Source of the DNA: Sphingomonas sp. OK281
Lineage (GTDB): Bacteria > Pseudomonadota > Alphaproteobacteria > Sphingomonadales > Sphingomonadaceae
NCBI RefSeq assembly: GCF_900115295.1
Contig: NZ_FOVZ01000002.1
Location: 992,001-1,056,000 of the forward strand
Length of the DNA: 64,000 nt
Direction of reading: 5' to 3'
Shown here one piece after another: positions 44,818 to 53,336 of the stretch (positions are counted from its first letter, which is position 1; each line of letters begins with the position of its first letter). A model generated the notes under the pieces. The model made no database searches, was not told the origin of the DNA, and saw only the letters and a program-made list of their open reading frames with translations. The position numbers were made by a program, and so were the translations under genes.

Positions 44818-45278
44818 TTAACCGGCCGGCGCTTCCGTCGGGCGCGTCGCGACGAGGCCATTAGACACGAACGTCATCACCATAACGTCGTCCTGATTGA
44901 ACACCCGCATCCGGCTCTTGAAGATCCCCATCTCGGGCCGGCTCGCCGACACGCGCTTCTCCAGGATCTCGTTTCTCAGCGCAGAGTGTCCCCCGGATAC
45001 ACCGGCTTCACCCACTTCAATTCGTCGATTCCCGGCGACCCGAGCCCCGCCTGCTGGTTCTCCTTCAGGTTCGCGACCACCATCGACATCACCATCGCGC
45101 ACGTATGCCAGCCGCTCGCAGACAGCCGCCCGAAATGCGTCTGCGCGGCGGCTGCGTCGGACAGATGAAACGGCTGCGGATCGTATTTCGCCGCGAAGTC
45201 CATCACCTCCTCGCGCGTGACCGCGTAGGAACCGAACGCCGCGGTCCAACCGACCTCGATATCCTCGAAATACTGCAC
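44818..45278 (-). pseudogene. MaoC-type hydratase gene with a one-base frameshift
   Basis: MaoC/hot-dog-fold enoyl-CoA hydratase-like. The first 100 codons (MQYFEDIEVGWTAAFGSYAV to KWVKPVYPGDTLR) contain the family residues in YDPQPFHLSD and the ASGWHT segment, and then hit TGA at 44976-44978. The next frame continues the family without a gap: LRNEILEKRVSASRPEMGIF, KSRMRVFNQDDVMVMTFVSN, to the stop at 44818. Together they make 153 residues, the usual family length, and the interval is one base short of a whole number of codons. So a single C seems to be missing near 44979. It could be a true recent inactivation or a sequencing error. It lies 11 bases after the phosphodiesterase-like gene on the same strand. 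Confidence 0.85.
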
Positions 45279-45289
45279 AACCTCTCCTC

Positions 45290-46603
45290 TTATCGTTGCA
45301 GCACCTTCTGGAAGGGTGCGTCGGTGCCGTCCAGCCCCGCTTCGGCCGGCAACCCGATCAGATCACGCAGCAAAGGCTCGATCGCAACGTTGTCGAAGCT
45401 CGCAATCGTCTTGCCCGCCAAGAACGCCGGCCCGTTGGCGATGAACAACGCGCGCATCTCCGGCGCCATGTTGTCATACCCATGCGAACCGCCGCTCGAC
45501 GCCTTGGTCGGCGCGCTCGGATCGACCCGCCAGCCGACATCGGCGAGACACAGATAGCTCGGCACGCGCGGATTGTGCCCATAATGGAACCGCGCCGGGA
45601 TCTCGCCCTTCCGCCAGCATTGCAGGTGGTCGTGCGGCTTCAGCAAGCGCGCCTCCAGCGCCGCCTCATGCCCCGGCACCGCGAACAAAGTCGCGTACGG
45701 CCCCGTCTCGACCGTGCGATAGTCCGCCTTGTACGCGATCGCGTCGAGCGCCACCACTCGCGTGCTGCTCGTCGCCGCCATCCCGTGATCGGCGACGATA
45801 ACGAGATTTGCCGTCTGCCCCAGCGCGGCAAGCCCGTCGACCAGCGCGCCGATGCTCGCATCGACATCCGCGACCGCCTGAGTCACGCCCGCGCTGTCCG
45901 GCCCACCCGCATGACCAGCGCTGTCGACCGTATCGAAATACAGCGTCACCAGTTTAGGCCGGATCGTGGCCGGCCGCCGCATCCAATCGAGTACCGCATT
46001 GACCCGCTGCGTCCCCGACACCTGCTGGTTGAACTGCTGCCAGTCCTCCGGCCGCGTCCCGCCCTCGATCGCACCGTGACTGTCGGGCTTCACCGTGCCG
46101 CCCACCGCGACGTTCGCGCCCGGCCAGAACATCGTCGCCGTCCGAATGCCCGCCTTCTCCGCATCGACCCAGATCGGCGAACTCTCGCTCCACCAGAACG
46201 GATCGTCGGTCGCCATCGTGAAGCTCTCGCCCGGCCGCGCGGGATCCTCCATCTTGTTGCCGACGATCCCGCTGCGATCGGGCCGCAGCCCGGTCACGAG
46301 CGTCCAGTGATTGGGAAAGGTGATGCTCGGAAACGACGGCCGCATGCTCGCGAACACGCCGCCCGCGCGGAGCCGGTTCAGATTGGGTGTCACCCCCCGG
46401 TCGAGATAATCCGGCCGGAAACCATCGATCGACACGAGAATCGTAACCGGCGTCCGAGTCTCGCCCGGCATCGCAGCCGCCGCCGTCGTGGCCGGAGCAG
46501 GCGTGGTCACCGGCGCAAGGGCAGGGGGCGTATACGGATACGCACACCCGGCGAGCGTCAGCCCGAGTGCAGAACCGAGGAGAGCCAGCGCGTTCTTCAT
46601 CAT
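45290..46603 (-). CDS. Nucleotide pyrophosphatase/phosphodiesterase-like lipoprotein
   Basis: 437 residues of the alkaline phosphatase superfamily (NPP group). The signal ends in the lipobox LTLAGC, followed by a Pro/Ala/Thr linker. The metal sites and nucleophile are visible: LVSIDGFRPDYLDRG (Asp), PSFPSITFPNHWTLVTGLRP with the catalytic threonine, YFDTVDSAGHAGGP (Asp, His), VIVADHGM (Asp, His) and a late histidine in GGSHGYDN. It probably hydrolyses phosphodiesters in the periplasm. Co-directional with the frameshifted MaoC-type gene 11 bases downstream. Confidence 0.9.
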   Translation of the reverse strand: MMKNALALLGSALGLTLAGCAYPYTPPALAPVTTPAPATTAAAAMPGETRTPVTILVSIDGFRPDYLDRGVTPNLNRLRAGGVFASMRPSFPSITFPNHWTLVTGLRPDRSGIVGNKMEDPARPGESFTMATDDPFWWSESSPIWVDAEKAGIRTATMFWPGANVAVGGTVKPDSHGAIEGGTRPEDWQQFNQQVSGTQRVNAVLDWMRRPATIRPKLVTLYFDTVDSAGHAGGPDSAGVTQAVADVDASIGALVDGLAALGQTANLVIVADHGMAATSSTRVVALDAIAYKADYRTVETGPYATLFAVPGHEAALEARLLKPHDHLQCWRKGEIPARFHYGHNPRVPSYLCLADVGWRVDPSAPTKASSGGSHGYDNMAPEMRALFIANGPAFLAGKTIASFDNVAIEPLLRDLIGLPAEAGLDGTDAPFQKVLQR

Positions 46604-46708
46604 AACCGTTCGTCCCGACCAAGTGGCGACTTCGCGCGGTCCTTACTCGGCACGAACGGCGAGCGAAAGCGACCGTTTGCATGGGCTAGCTGGCCGTCCC
46701 AGGGGAAG

Positions 46709-46813
46709 CCCCCCCCGGCGAAGGCCGGGGCCCAATTGGGGGACGTTGCTGATCGGCGTTGCGCTTCGTTACCGCCGCCTACCCAACTGGACCCCGGCCT
46801 CCGCCGGGGAGGT
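46709..46813. repeat. Paired inverted repeat (family C)
   Basis: Arms CCCCCCGGCGAAGGCCGGGG and GGACCCCGGCCTCCGCCGGG border CCCAATTGG and CCAACTGG. It lies between two minus-strand genes, 43 bases beyond the stop of the gene at 46856. Confidence 0.85.
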
Positions 46814-46855
46814 AAAGAGAGGTGGCGCCCGCAACACTCGGCACGAGCCGTCGGC

Positions 46856-48496
46856 CTACAACCCCACCGCCAACTTGCTGAACAACGTCCAGCTCACCGG
46901 CGTCTTCCCATACGCCGCCTCCAGCGCCGCCGGCTTCGCATACGCCGCCACAGTCCCGCCAAGCGCCAACCCAAGCGGCCCGACGATCGGCACCCGATAC
47001 GCATACCCGACCTCCGCTTTCGTCACGCGAAACTTCCGATCATGCAGCGGATCGCCCTCGTCCGGAAACAGCTCGTCATTGGCGACGTTCTCGAGCCTGC
47101 CGAACACCGCATGCCGCGCCGAAAGCTCGTACGTAGCCTCCGCCAGGAACGCGCTCAGCTTCTCCCCCGGCACGCGGTCCTTGAGACTATACGCAAACGT
47201 CGTCGCCAGCCCGCCCCGCGCATATTGCACGCTCGCGGTCGAGCGGTTCTCGTCCTCGCCCGGATGCTGCGCCTCGGGCTCCTTCAGATGGCCATGGCTC
47301 ACCTGCACCGCCCAGAACGGCGACGGCGTCCACGTCCCGCGCACGCTCCACGAATCGAGCCGCGGAGTCTCGATATTCCAGCGATGCTCGTCCGGCTCGC
47401 GCCCCTTGAACGCCGACCCCTCCAGCTGGAACGCGGGCGTCGCATACCCCGCCGTCACCACGCCGTAGGTGATGTGCGTCGAATCGAACCAGTGATGCGT
47501 GATCGGCGACATCGGCTGATACCGCGCCGACCCCCGGTGCATGAACGCGCTAGGCCCCAGCGCCGGCTCGCCAACCGGCCCGCCATACAGGAACACCGTG
47601 TTGCCGTTCCCCAGCCGGTAATCGACCTTCGCGGCGAGCTCCATGAACAGGTCATGCGGATGCTGCCGATCGACCAGCGGCCGGTCGTTCGCCAGCTCAC
47701 CCGTCGCGAACAGATTGGTATAGCCCCGCGCGCCCATCAGCGGCTCGAGGCTGTTCATCGTCCGCAGCTGGATATGGAACCGGTCGCCCAGGTCGCGATC
47801 CGCCATCAGCATCGCCATCGACTGAACGAACGCCTCGCTCTTCCCGCGCGGTCCCCCCTGGTCGGTCGCGACGCCCCACGCATAGCCATGCGCCATCAGC
47901 ATCCACTCGCCCGCCTGGATCATATACCCGCGCATCGGCCCCTCGGCCGCCGGCAGCCGCGACGTCCCGCTACCCTGGCTATAGAACCCGGCCGACGTCC
48001 CCATCGCCATCCCCGCCATCGCGGATCCCGCCGGCATCTTCGCCACCGCCGCATCGGACGCCGCGCGGTACGCCGGGTCGGCGATCATCGCATGCCCCGT
48101 CGCGCCATGATCGATCGCCATCCCGGGCATCGCCGAGTGGTCCATCTGCGCATGATCCATGCCGGGCATAGCCTCGGGCATCGCAGACGGCGTGGCTGGG
48201 GTCGGAGGAGCGACCGGAGCAGGGTGGCCCATCGCAGAATGGTCCATCGTCGAATGATCGACAATACCCTCAGACTGCGACGGACGAGCCGTCCGGGCAG
48301 CCGAACGCTTAGCCACCGGCCGCGACTTGACCTTCTTCACCGTCTTCTTGGGCACCGCATCCGGCATCGTCATGCCCGGCATCGACATGGCATGTTGCGC
48401 CACCACGGCAACCGGCAACGCCGCCCCCACGACACCGCCCGCAAGCAGCATCGCCCTCACGGCCCCAGCCGTGAGAAACCTCGATCGAGTCATCAC
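46856..48496 (-). CDS. Exported Met/His-rich protein with outer-membrane-like domain, probably copper-linked
   Basis: 546 residues with a signal peptide (MLLAGGVVGAALPVAVVAQH). Residues about 35-165 are rich in Met, His, Ala and Pro, with the repeated motifs MDHSAM (several copies), MPGM and MGH, as in copper-binding CopB/PcoB-type proteins. The rest (HGYAWGVATDQGGPRGKSEA to the end) has alternating beta-strand character, with DRQHPHDLFMELAAKVDYRL and HHWFDSTHITYGVVTAGYA, consistent with a barrel. It pairs with the small Cys/His/Met protein upstream. No copper ATPase or oxidase is next to it. Copper handling is inferred from composition. Confidence 0.8.
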   Translation of the reverse strand: MMTRSRFLTAGAVRAMLLAGGVVGAALPVAVVAQHAMSMPGMTMPDAVPKKTVKKVKSRPVAKRSAARTARPSQSEGIVDHSTMDHSAMGHPAPVAPPTPATPSAMPEAMPGMDHAQMDHSAMPGMAIDHGATGHAMIADPAYRAASDAAVAKMPAGSAMAGMAMGTSAGFYSQGSGTSRLPAAEGPMRGYMIQAGEWMLMAHGYAWGVATDQGGPRGKSEAFVQSMAMLMADRDLGDRFHIQLRTMNSLEPLMGARGYTNLFATGELANDRPLVDRQHPHDLFMELAAKVDYRLGNGNTVFLYGGPVGEPALGPSAFMHRGSARYQPMSPITHHWFDSTHITYGVVTAGYATPAFQLEGSAFKGREPDEHRWNIETPRLDSWSVRGTWTPSPFWAVQVSHGHLKEPEAQHPGEDENRSTASVQYARGGLATTFAYSLKDRVPGEKLSAFLAEATYELSARHAVFGRLENVANDELFPDEGDPLHDRKFRVTKAEVGYAYRVPIVGPLGLALGGTVAAYAKPAALEAAYGKTPVSWTLFSKLAVGL

Positions 48497-48544
48497 TATA
48501 TCCTTGGAAAAGCCCGAAAATCACGGTGCCTCGGCACCCGACGA

Positions 48545-48886
48545 TCAAGCCTCTCGCGGCGGCCGCAAGGCCGGCGCGACGCCAGCCCCAAGATCCAGCA
48601 CCGCCGCCCGCTCGGTCACCATCACCGGCTCCCGCAACGCCACGCCGAGAACCCGAGCGGCATTCCAGTTCGAAGGCGGCACGCACCCGATGCACCCATG
48701 CAGCGGCGTAGCCTTCCGGTCGGGCGCCTCGTGATCTGGCATAGCCTCGTGCGTCCCGCTCATCGCCGCCATGTCCATGACGACGGCATGCCCCCGCGCA
48801 GCAGACGCATCATGACACGCCGCCGGCGCCACCGCAGGAAACGCAAACGCAGCAAGGAGCAAAGCCAGGATCAGGCGCGCGAGCAT
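48545..48886 (-). CDS. Small exported Cys/His/Met protein, probably copper-linked
   Basis: 113 residues with a signal peptide (LILALLLAAFAFPAVAPAAC). The mature part contains CHDASAARGHAVVMDMAAMS, a His/Met-rich stretch (GTHEAMPDHEAPDRK) and HGCIGCVPPSNW, a CxxC in a context like the DUF2946 copper-response proteins. It precedes the Met/His-rich gene by 48 bases on the same strand, so they likely form a two-gene operon for metal binding. Confidence 0.75.
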   Translation of the reverse strand: MLARLILALLLAAFAFPAVAPAACHDASAARGHAVVMDMAAMSGTHEAMPDHEAPDRKATPLHGCIGCVPPSNWNAARVLGVALREPVMVTERAAVLDLGAGVAPALRPPREA

Positions 48887-49010
48887 GCCGCCGGTCTAAC
48901 CCCGCGCACGTCCCGCCACAACCTCGCAGTCTTCCGTCGAACGCAGCTAAGCCGTGGTCGCACCAAATCGCCGACTTGCCCGAAACCCGCGAAAGGTTCA
49001 GCCTCGGCGC

Positions 49011-49250
49011 ATGAAGACCCCAACGCACCCCGAACGAACCAAAACCCCAAGCGCCCCCGCCGCCAAAGTCTCGATCAGGATCGGCAAGCGCACGACCCTC
49101 GACGCTTCAATGACCACCGCCGGTCTTCTGTCGGTCGGCGCGCTCGTATCCAGCATCCTCCTGTCCAGCGCAGTCATAGTCGCCGCGGCAGGTCGCAAGG
49201 CCGCAAGACGGCCACTGGCATTGCCTGATCATACCAAGACCGACGCCTAA
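49011..49250 (+). CDS. Small single-span membrane protein, unknown
   Basis: 79 residues: a basic, Pro/Thr/Lys-rich N-terminus (MKTPTHPERTKTPSAPAAKV), one hydrophobic segment (TAGLLSVGALVSSILLSSAV then IVAAAG) and a basic tail. AAAGGT precedes the ATG. The opposite strand is also open here, so coding status rests on the membrane-segment pattern. No family is recognised. Confidence 0.45.
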   Translation: MKTPTHPERTKTPSAPAAKVSIRIGKRTTLDASMTTAGLLSVGALVSSILLSSAVIVAAAGRKAARRPLALPDHTKTDA

Positions 49251-49319
49251 CGCCCATAGTCGGTCATTCGTGTGCCGATGTAGGTTGCCCGTTAGCCGCC
49301 ATTCATTCAGTCTCTGCGC

Positions 49320-49823
49320 ATGCCCACCGACGCCGATCGTGATGAACTTGAACTCCGCGTTAGCGACGTCGCATACGAAGTTGCGGACTTCGCATGGGCT
49401 GATCTCGCGGAACGCGTTCCGATCGGGACTACCTACACGCGACCGCAGAACGAGGGGCCGTATATGTCGGTCACATGGGATGCGGATTGGAAGGAGGGGG
49501 TTGGTGGCCCCATCCTTATCAAGATCCAAGGCTTTCTGGACCCCAAGCACGAGGTGCCGGCTTGGGGGACTGGGGAGATCATCCGCAAGCGGAGCTTTCT
49601 CGACATACTCTTGCGGCGACCCCATCGCACATCAATCAAACCGCCAAATAGCATAGGCACAGGGGATTGCAGCCAGTGCGGGCATGCGATCGGCTACCAC
49701 CATGCTGGCACGGCAGAGCAGATGCTTTGCACTGTCGATGGCTGTGAATGTTCTGGCTACGACGAAGGAGCGATGCCTCGAAGCTGGAGGCCAGAGGGCC
49801 GATATGGGCGGGAATCGTCCTAA
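49320..49823 (+). CDS. Unknown protein with a C-terminal cysteine cluster
   Basis: 167 residues. The N-terminal 100 residues are acidic with EVADFAWADLAERVPIG and a mixed centre. Near the end is a probable zinc ribbon: CSQCGH followed by QMLCTVDGCECSGYDEG. I do not recognise the family. The region is visibly less GC-rich than the core genes around it and belongs to a run of small accessory genes (49.0-50.6 kb). No ribosome-binding site is obvious. Confidence 0.6.
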   Translation: MPTDADRDELELRVSDVAYEVADFAWADLAERVPIGTTYTRPQNEGPYMSVTWDADWKEGVGGPILIKIQGFLDPKHEVPAWGTGEIIRKRSFLDILLRRPHRTSIKPPNSIGTGDCSQCGHAIGYHHAGTAEQMLCTVDGCECSGYDEGAMPRSWRPEGRYGRESS

Positions 49824-49960
49824 AGCAGCCAGTCCGCTTTCCTCTCCAACCCGGCCATTCATGATGCAAAAATCAAAAGTTTTGCATCAACGACGGGCGC
49901 AAAGCAGCCGGTCGGCTTCCGCCCAATTGCGGACGACTGCCACTCTGCTACGATCCAGCG

Positions 49961-50113
49961 ATGGATGATGTAATGTTCATCGCTTGGGCCGGAACCATCG
50001 TTGAGTATGTCGACGAAAGGTATGGTCGCGCAGCAGCTTGGCTAGCCGCTTTGATGATGCTGATCGTGTTTGTGGCGTTGATCACCGGATTGATCTGGTG
50101 GTTTTCGCGCTAA
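49961..50113 (+). CDS. Very small membrane protein, 50 residues
   Basis: An open frame from ATG 49961 to TAA 50111-50113 encodes MDDVMFIAWAGTIVEYVDER, a hinge, and one hydrophobic helix (LAALMMLIVFVALITGLIWW), ending FSR. The charge pattern (acidic N-terminus, single span, basic end) suits a small inner-membrane protein. No known family. Weak upstream translation signal; taken as a tentative gene because of the well-formed span. Confidence 0.4.
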   Translation: MDDVMFIAWAGTIVEYVDERYGRAAAWLAALMMLIVFVALITGLIWWFSR

Positions 50114-50226
50114 AGACGGATGGCAGCTATCCTCTCCATAGCAGACATCGCGTTGTTGCCGTCTCGCCCTTGGGGCAGCAGCCACCGATAAATATTCGTC
50201 AACCAGTAGGCCCGTATAGTGGCGTC

Positions 50227-50628
50227 ATGGAGCGTTCCTTTATCGCGGTCACGGCGATCGCCTCGACATTGATGTTTGCCGGTGTCTGGAAAGCCACTGA
50301 GCCGCAGCCGATTCCTGCCCCGGCTATCGTCGATACCAAGGCGGTCCCCGATATGGTGATTGCCGCGCCGCCGGTGGTGCGGCGGCACGCCGTCGCGCCT
50401 GCACGACGCGTAGCAGACGCCGAGCCCTACAACGTCGTTCGACCGGCTTTTGGATCATCGCCACCGGCCCGCCCTTCAACCAGCTCCCAGTCGGAAAGCT
50501 CGGTATTCTACCGCGGGTGCCGCGAAGTGCGGGCGGCGGGGGCCGCACCGCTACATCGTGGCCAGCCAGGCTATCGTGCCGGCATGGACGGTGACGGCGA
50601 CGGGATCGCCTGCGAACCCTATCGCTGA
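50227..50628 (+). CDS. Exported protein with Excalibur calcium-binding domain
   Basis: 133 residues. An N-terminal signal or anchor (SFIAVTAIASTLMFAGVW) is followed by a Pro/Ala/Val linker and a C-terminal Excalibur domain: the cysteine in FYRGCREVRAAGAAPLHRGQ and the terminal DGDGDGIACEPY, an EF-hand-like calcium site plus the partner cysteine. Excalibur domains occur in surface or nuclease-related proteins. The catalytic part is absent, so it may be a bare calcium-binding module. Co-located with the other small accessory genes. Confidence 0.75.
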   Translation: MERSFIAVTAIASTLMFAGVWKATEPQPIPAPAIVDTKAVPDMVIAAPPVVRRHAVAPARRVADAEPYNVVRPAFGSSPPARPSTSSQSESSVFYRGCREVRAAGAAPLHRGQPGYRAGMDGDGDGIACEPYR

Positions 50629-50646
50629 CCCGCCGCCGCCAAATCC

Positions 50647-51744
50647 TCAGCTATGCAGGAAGTGCATCACGTCGCCGTCGTGGACGACGTAGGCCTTGCC
50701 TTCCGCGCGCAGCTTGCCCGCCTCGCGAGCCTTCGATTCCCCACCCAGCGCGATGAAGTCGTCGAACGCGATCGTCTCGGCGCGGATGAAGCCCTTTTCG
50801 AAATCGCCGTGGATCTCGCCCGCCGCCTGCGGTGCGGTCGCGCCCTCGTGGACGGTCCAGGCACGCGCTTCCTTCGGGCCGACCGTGAAGAACGTCAGCA
50901 GATGGAGCAGCTTGTACCCGGCGGTGATGACGCGCGCGAGGCCGGTCTCCTCCAGCCCCAGCTCGCCCAGGAATTCGCCGCGATCCTCGGCGGGCATCGT
51001 CGCGATTTCCGCCTCGATCGCCGCCGACACCACGACCGCCTCGGCGCCCTCGGCCTTCGCCTTCTCGAACACCCGCGCCGACAGCGCATTGCCGTTCGCC
51101 GCATCGCCCTCGTCGACGTTGCACACGTACAGCACGGGCTTCGCGGTCAGCAACTGCGCCTGCGCGAACACGCGCGCCTCGTCTTCGTCCTTCGGCACGG
51201 TCAGCCGCGCGGGCTTGCCTTCGCGGAGCAGTTCGAGCGCCTGGCCAAGCACGGCCGCACCGATCTTGGCCTCCTTGTCGCCCTGCATGCCCTTCTTGGC
51301 GAGGTTGGGGACCCGCTTCTCGAGGCTTTCGAGGTCGCTCAGCATCAGCTCGGTGTCGACCGTCTCGGCGTCGGCGATCGGATCGACCTTGTTGTCGACA
51401 TGCGTCACGTCGCCGTCCTCGAAGCAGCGCAGCACGTGGACGATCGCGTCGACCTCGCGGATGTTGCCGAGGAACTGGTTGCCGAGCCCTTCGCCCTTCG
51501 ACGCGCCGCGTACGAGGCCGGCGATGTCGACGAAGCCCAATTGCGTCTCGATGATCTTCTGCGATCCGGCGATCTTCGCGAGCGCGTCGAGCCGCTTGTC
51601 GGGCACGCCGACGTTACCGACGTTCGGCTCGATCGTGCAGAACGGATAGTTCGCCGCCTGCGCCGCGGCCGTCTCGGTCAGCGCGTTGAAGAGAGTGGAC
51701 TTGCCGACGTTCGGCAGCCCCACGATGCCGCAGCGAAAACCCAT
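50647..51744 (-). CDS. ychF: Redox-regulated ATPase YchF
   Basis: Universal P-loop NTPase (OLA1/YchF) that prefers ATP and associates with ribosomes. 365 residues: G1 GLPNVGKSTLFNAL, G3 region DIAGLVRGASKGEGLGNQFL, then the coiled-coil and the C-terminal TGS domain (AWTVHEGATAPQAAGEIHGD, ending YVVHDGDVMHFLHS). Start ATG at 51744. No operon partner. Confidence 0.96.
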   Translation of the reverse strand: MGFRCGIVGLPNVGKSTLFNALTETAAAQAANYPFCTIEPNVGNVGVPDKRLDALAKIAGSQKIIETQLGFVDIAGLVRGASKGEGLGNQFLGNIREVDAIVHVLRCFEDGDVTHVDNKVDPIADAETVDTELMLSDLESLEKRVPNLAKKGMQGDKEAKIGAAVLGQALELLREGKPARLTVPKDEDEARVFAQAQLLTAKPVLYVCNVDEGDAANGNALSARVFEKAKAEGAEAVVVSAAIEAEIATMPAEDRGEFLGELGLEETGLARVITAGYKLLHLLTFFTVGPKEARAWTVHEGATAPQAAGEIHGDFEKGFIRAETIAFDDFIALGGESKAREAGKLRAEGKAYVVHDGDVMHFLHS

Positions 51745-51837
51745 GATATGCCCTTGGTATAAGAATGTGGTGGCGCTTTAGGGCAGGGCGGCAAGGAAGG
51801 CCAGTGGAGGCCGCGCACGGCCCGTGTTTGCAGTCCT

Positions 51838-51949
51838 GCTCCCCTCCCGGGAAGGGAGGGGCTGGGGGTGGGTAGGCCAGCTTTGGCCGCAACCGTTCCC
51901 CGATCCGGACACAGACCCACCCCCAACCCCTCCCTTCCAGGGAGGGGAG
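51838..51949. repeat. Paired inverted repeat (family A), ychF-adh gap
   Basis: Arms CCCCTCCCGGGAAGGGAGGG (about 51841) and CCCAACCCCTCCCTTCCAGG (about 51922), with loop text close to the copy at 17874. The 352-base gap between the divergent ychF and adh genes holds this element and the candidate operator at 52019; nothing else is seen. Confidence 0.85.
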
Positions 51950-52018
51950 AAGCCCACGCCTTGCGGCACGGTTCCGCGTCCCTCCTGATCGACCCACTCG
52001 ATTGCCGCAGTGCAGCAA

Positions 52019-52046
52019 AATAATCATACCGGTCGGTAGTTATTAT
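52019..52046 (+). promoter_or_regulatory. Candidate TetR-type operator and promoter of the alcohol dehydrogenase
   Basis: TACCG (52027-52031) and CGGTA (52034-52038) form an inverted repeat with a 2-base centre, flanked by AT-rich bases (AATAATCA to the left, GTTATTAT to the right) that extend the symmetry roughly. TATTAT at 52041-52046 could be the -10 hexamer. Such an ACCGGTCGGT core is typical of TetR-family sites. No regulator gene lies next to it in the window. Confidence 0.4.
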
Positions 52047-52096
52047 ATGGTCGCCACTTATATCCCGATCCCAGCTCGAGATAGATCAGGAACTTC

Positions 52097-53161
52097 ATGA
52101 CCACGACCGCCCATGGCTACGCCGCGCAATCCCCCGAAACCCCGCTCGCCCCGTTCAGCTTCGAGCGCCGCGAGCCCGGCAAGACCGACGTCGCGATCGA
52201 CATCGCATTCTGCGGCGTCTGCCATTCCGACCTCCACACCGCCAAGGGCGAGTGGGAAGGCACGCTCTACCCCTGCGTCCCCGGCCACGAGATCGTCGGC
52301 CACGTCACCGCCGTCGGCAGCGACGTCACCAAGTTCAAGGTCGGCGACGTCGTCGGCGTCGGCTGCATGGTCGATAGCTGCGGCGAGTGCCCGTCGTGCA
52401 AGGACGGCGAGGAGCAATATTGCGAGACCACCGGGTTCGTCGGCACGTATAACGGCCCCGATCCCGTGCTGGGCGGCCACACCTTCGGCGGCTATTCGGA
52501 CAAGATCGTCGTCGACCAAGGCTTCGTACTGAAGGTTTCGCATCCCGAAGCCGACCTCGCCGCGGTCGCGCCGCTGCTCTGCGCCGGCATCACCACCTAT
52601 TCGCCGCTCAAGCACTGGAAGGTCGGCCCCGGCCAGAAGGTCGGCATCGTCGGTCTCGGCGGTCTCGGCCACATGGGTGTCAAGATCGCCAACGCGATGG
52701 GTGCCGAGGTCTATGTCTTCTCGACCTCGCCCAACAAGCGCGACGATGCCAAGCGTCTCGGCGCGAAGGACCTGATCGTGTCGAAGGACGAGGCCGCGAT
52801 GGCCGAACACGACAACAGCTTCGACTTCATCCTGAACACCGTCGCAGCGAGCCACAACCTCGACACGTTCACCGCGTTGCTCAAGCGCGACGGCACGATG
52901 ACTCTGGTCGGCGTCCCCGAGCACGCGCATCCGTCGCCCTCGGTCGGCAACCTGATCTTCAAGCGCCGCGCGATCGCCGGCTCGCTGATCGGCGGCATCG
53001 CCGAGACGCAGGAGATGCTCGATTTCTGTAACGAGCACGGCCTGGTATCGGACATCGAGATGATCCGCATGGACGAGATCGAACCCTCGTATCAGCGCAT
53101 GGTGAAGAGCGACGTGAAATACCGCTTCGTCATCGACATGGCTTCGATGAAGACGGCCTGA
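52097..53161 (+). CDS. Zinc-dependent alcohol/aldehyde dehydrogenase (NADPH type)
   Basis: 354 residues of the cinnamyl alcohol dehydrogenase-like MDR group (YahK/AdhC style). Catalytic zinc ligands are in FCGVCHSDLH and VPGHEIVG, structural zinc cysteines in SCGECPSCKDGEEQYC, and the cofactor motif in VGIVGLGGLGHMGVKIANAM. FSTSPNKRDDAKRLGA after the Rossmann strand suits NADPH. Probably reduces broad aldehyde substrates. Monocistronic, with an operator-like site upstream and a hairpin after the stop. Confidence 0.92.
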   Translation: MTTTAHGYAAQSPETPLAPFSFERREPGKTDVAIDIAFCGVCHSDLHTAKGEWEGTLYPCVPGHEIVGHVTAVGSDVTKFKVGDVVGVGCMVDSCGECPSCKDGEEQYCETTGFVGTYNGPDPVLGGHTFGGYSDKIVVDQGFVLKVSHPEADLAAVAPLLCAGITTYSPLKHWKVGPGQKVGIVGLGGLGHMGVKIANAMGAEVYVFSTSPNKRDDAKRLGAKDLIVSKDEAAMAEHDNSFDFILNTVAASHNLDTFTALLKRDGTMTLVGVPEHAHPSPSVGNLIFKRRAIAGSLIGGIAETQEMLDFCNEHGLVSDIEMIRMDEIEPSYQRMVKSDVKYRFVIDMASMKTA

Positions 53162-53165
53162 TGGG

Positions 53166-53203
53166 AAGCCGGCCTTTCTGACTGGAAGGGCCGGCAGTTC
53201 TTT
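53166..53203 (+). terminator. Terminator-like hairpin after the alcohol dehydrogenase gene
   Basis: Stem GCCGGCC (53168-53174) / GGCCGGC (53189-53195), extended by CTT/AAG inside, followed by AGTTCTTT. It sits just after the stop codon, and the region beyond turns AT-rich. Confidence 0.6.
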
Positions 53204-53336
53204 CAAGTTTCGGAAGCTAACCTATTTCGTCAGTATTGTACCAATCGAACTTAAATACTGCTCCGTAATCGATCATGTTTTCGGCATAACTCGTAGATTA
53301 GCGTAGTGTGTGACCTCGAATAGTCGGGGCGTCGCA

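Noticed and set aside
45296..49228. A plus-strand open frame of more than 1300 codons opposite the phosphodiesterase and copper-linked genes
   Set aside because: It is Arg/His/Pro-rich, runs antisense to two genes with clear families and across a repeat, and reflects codon bias of GC-rich minus-strand genes.
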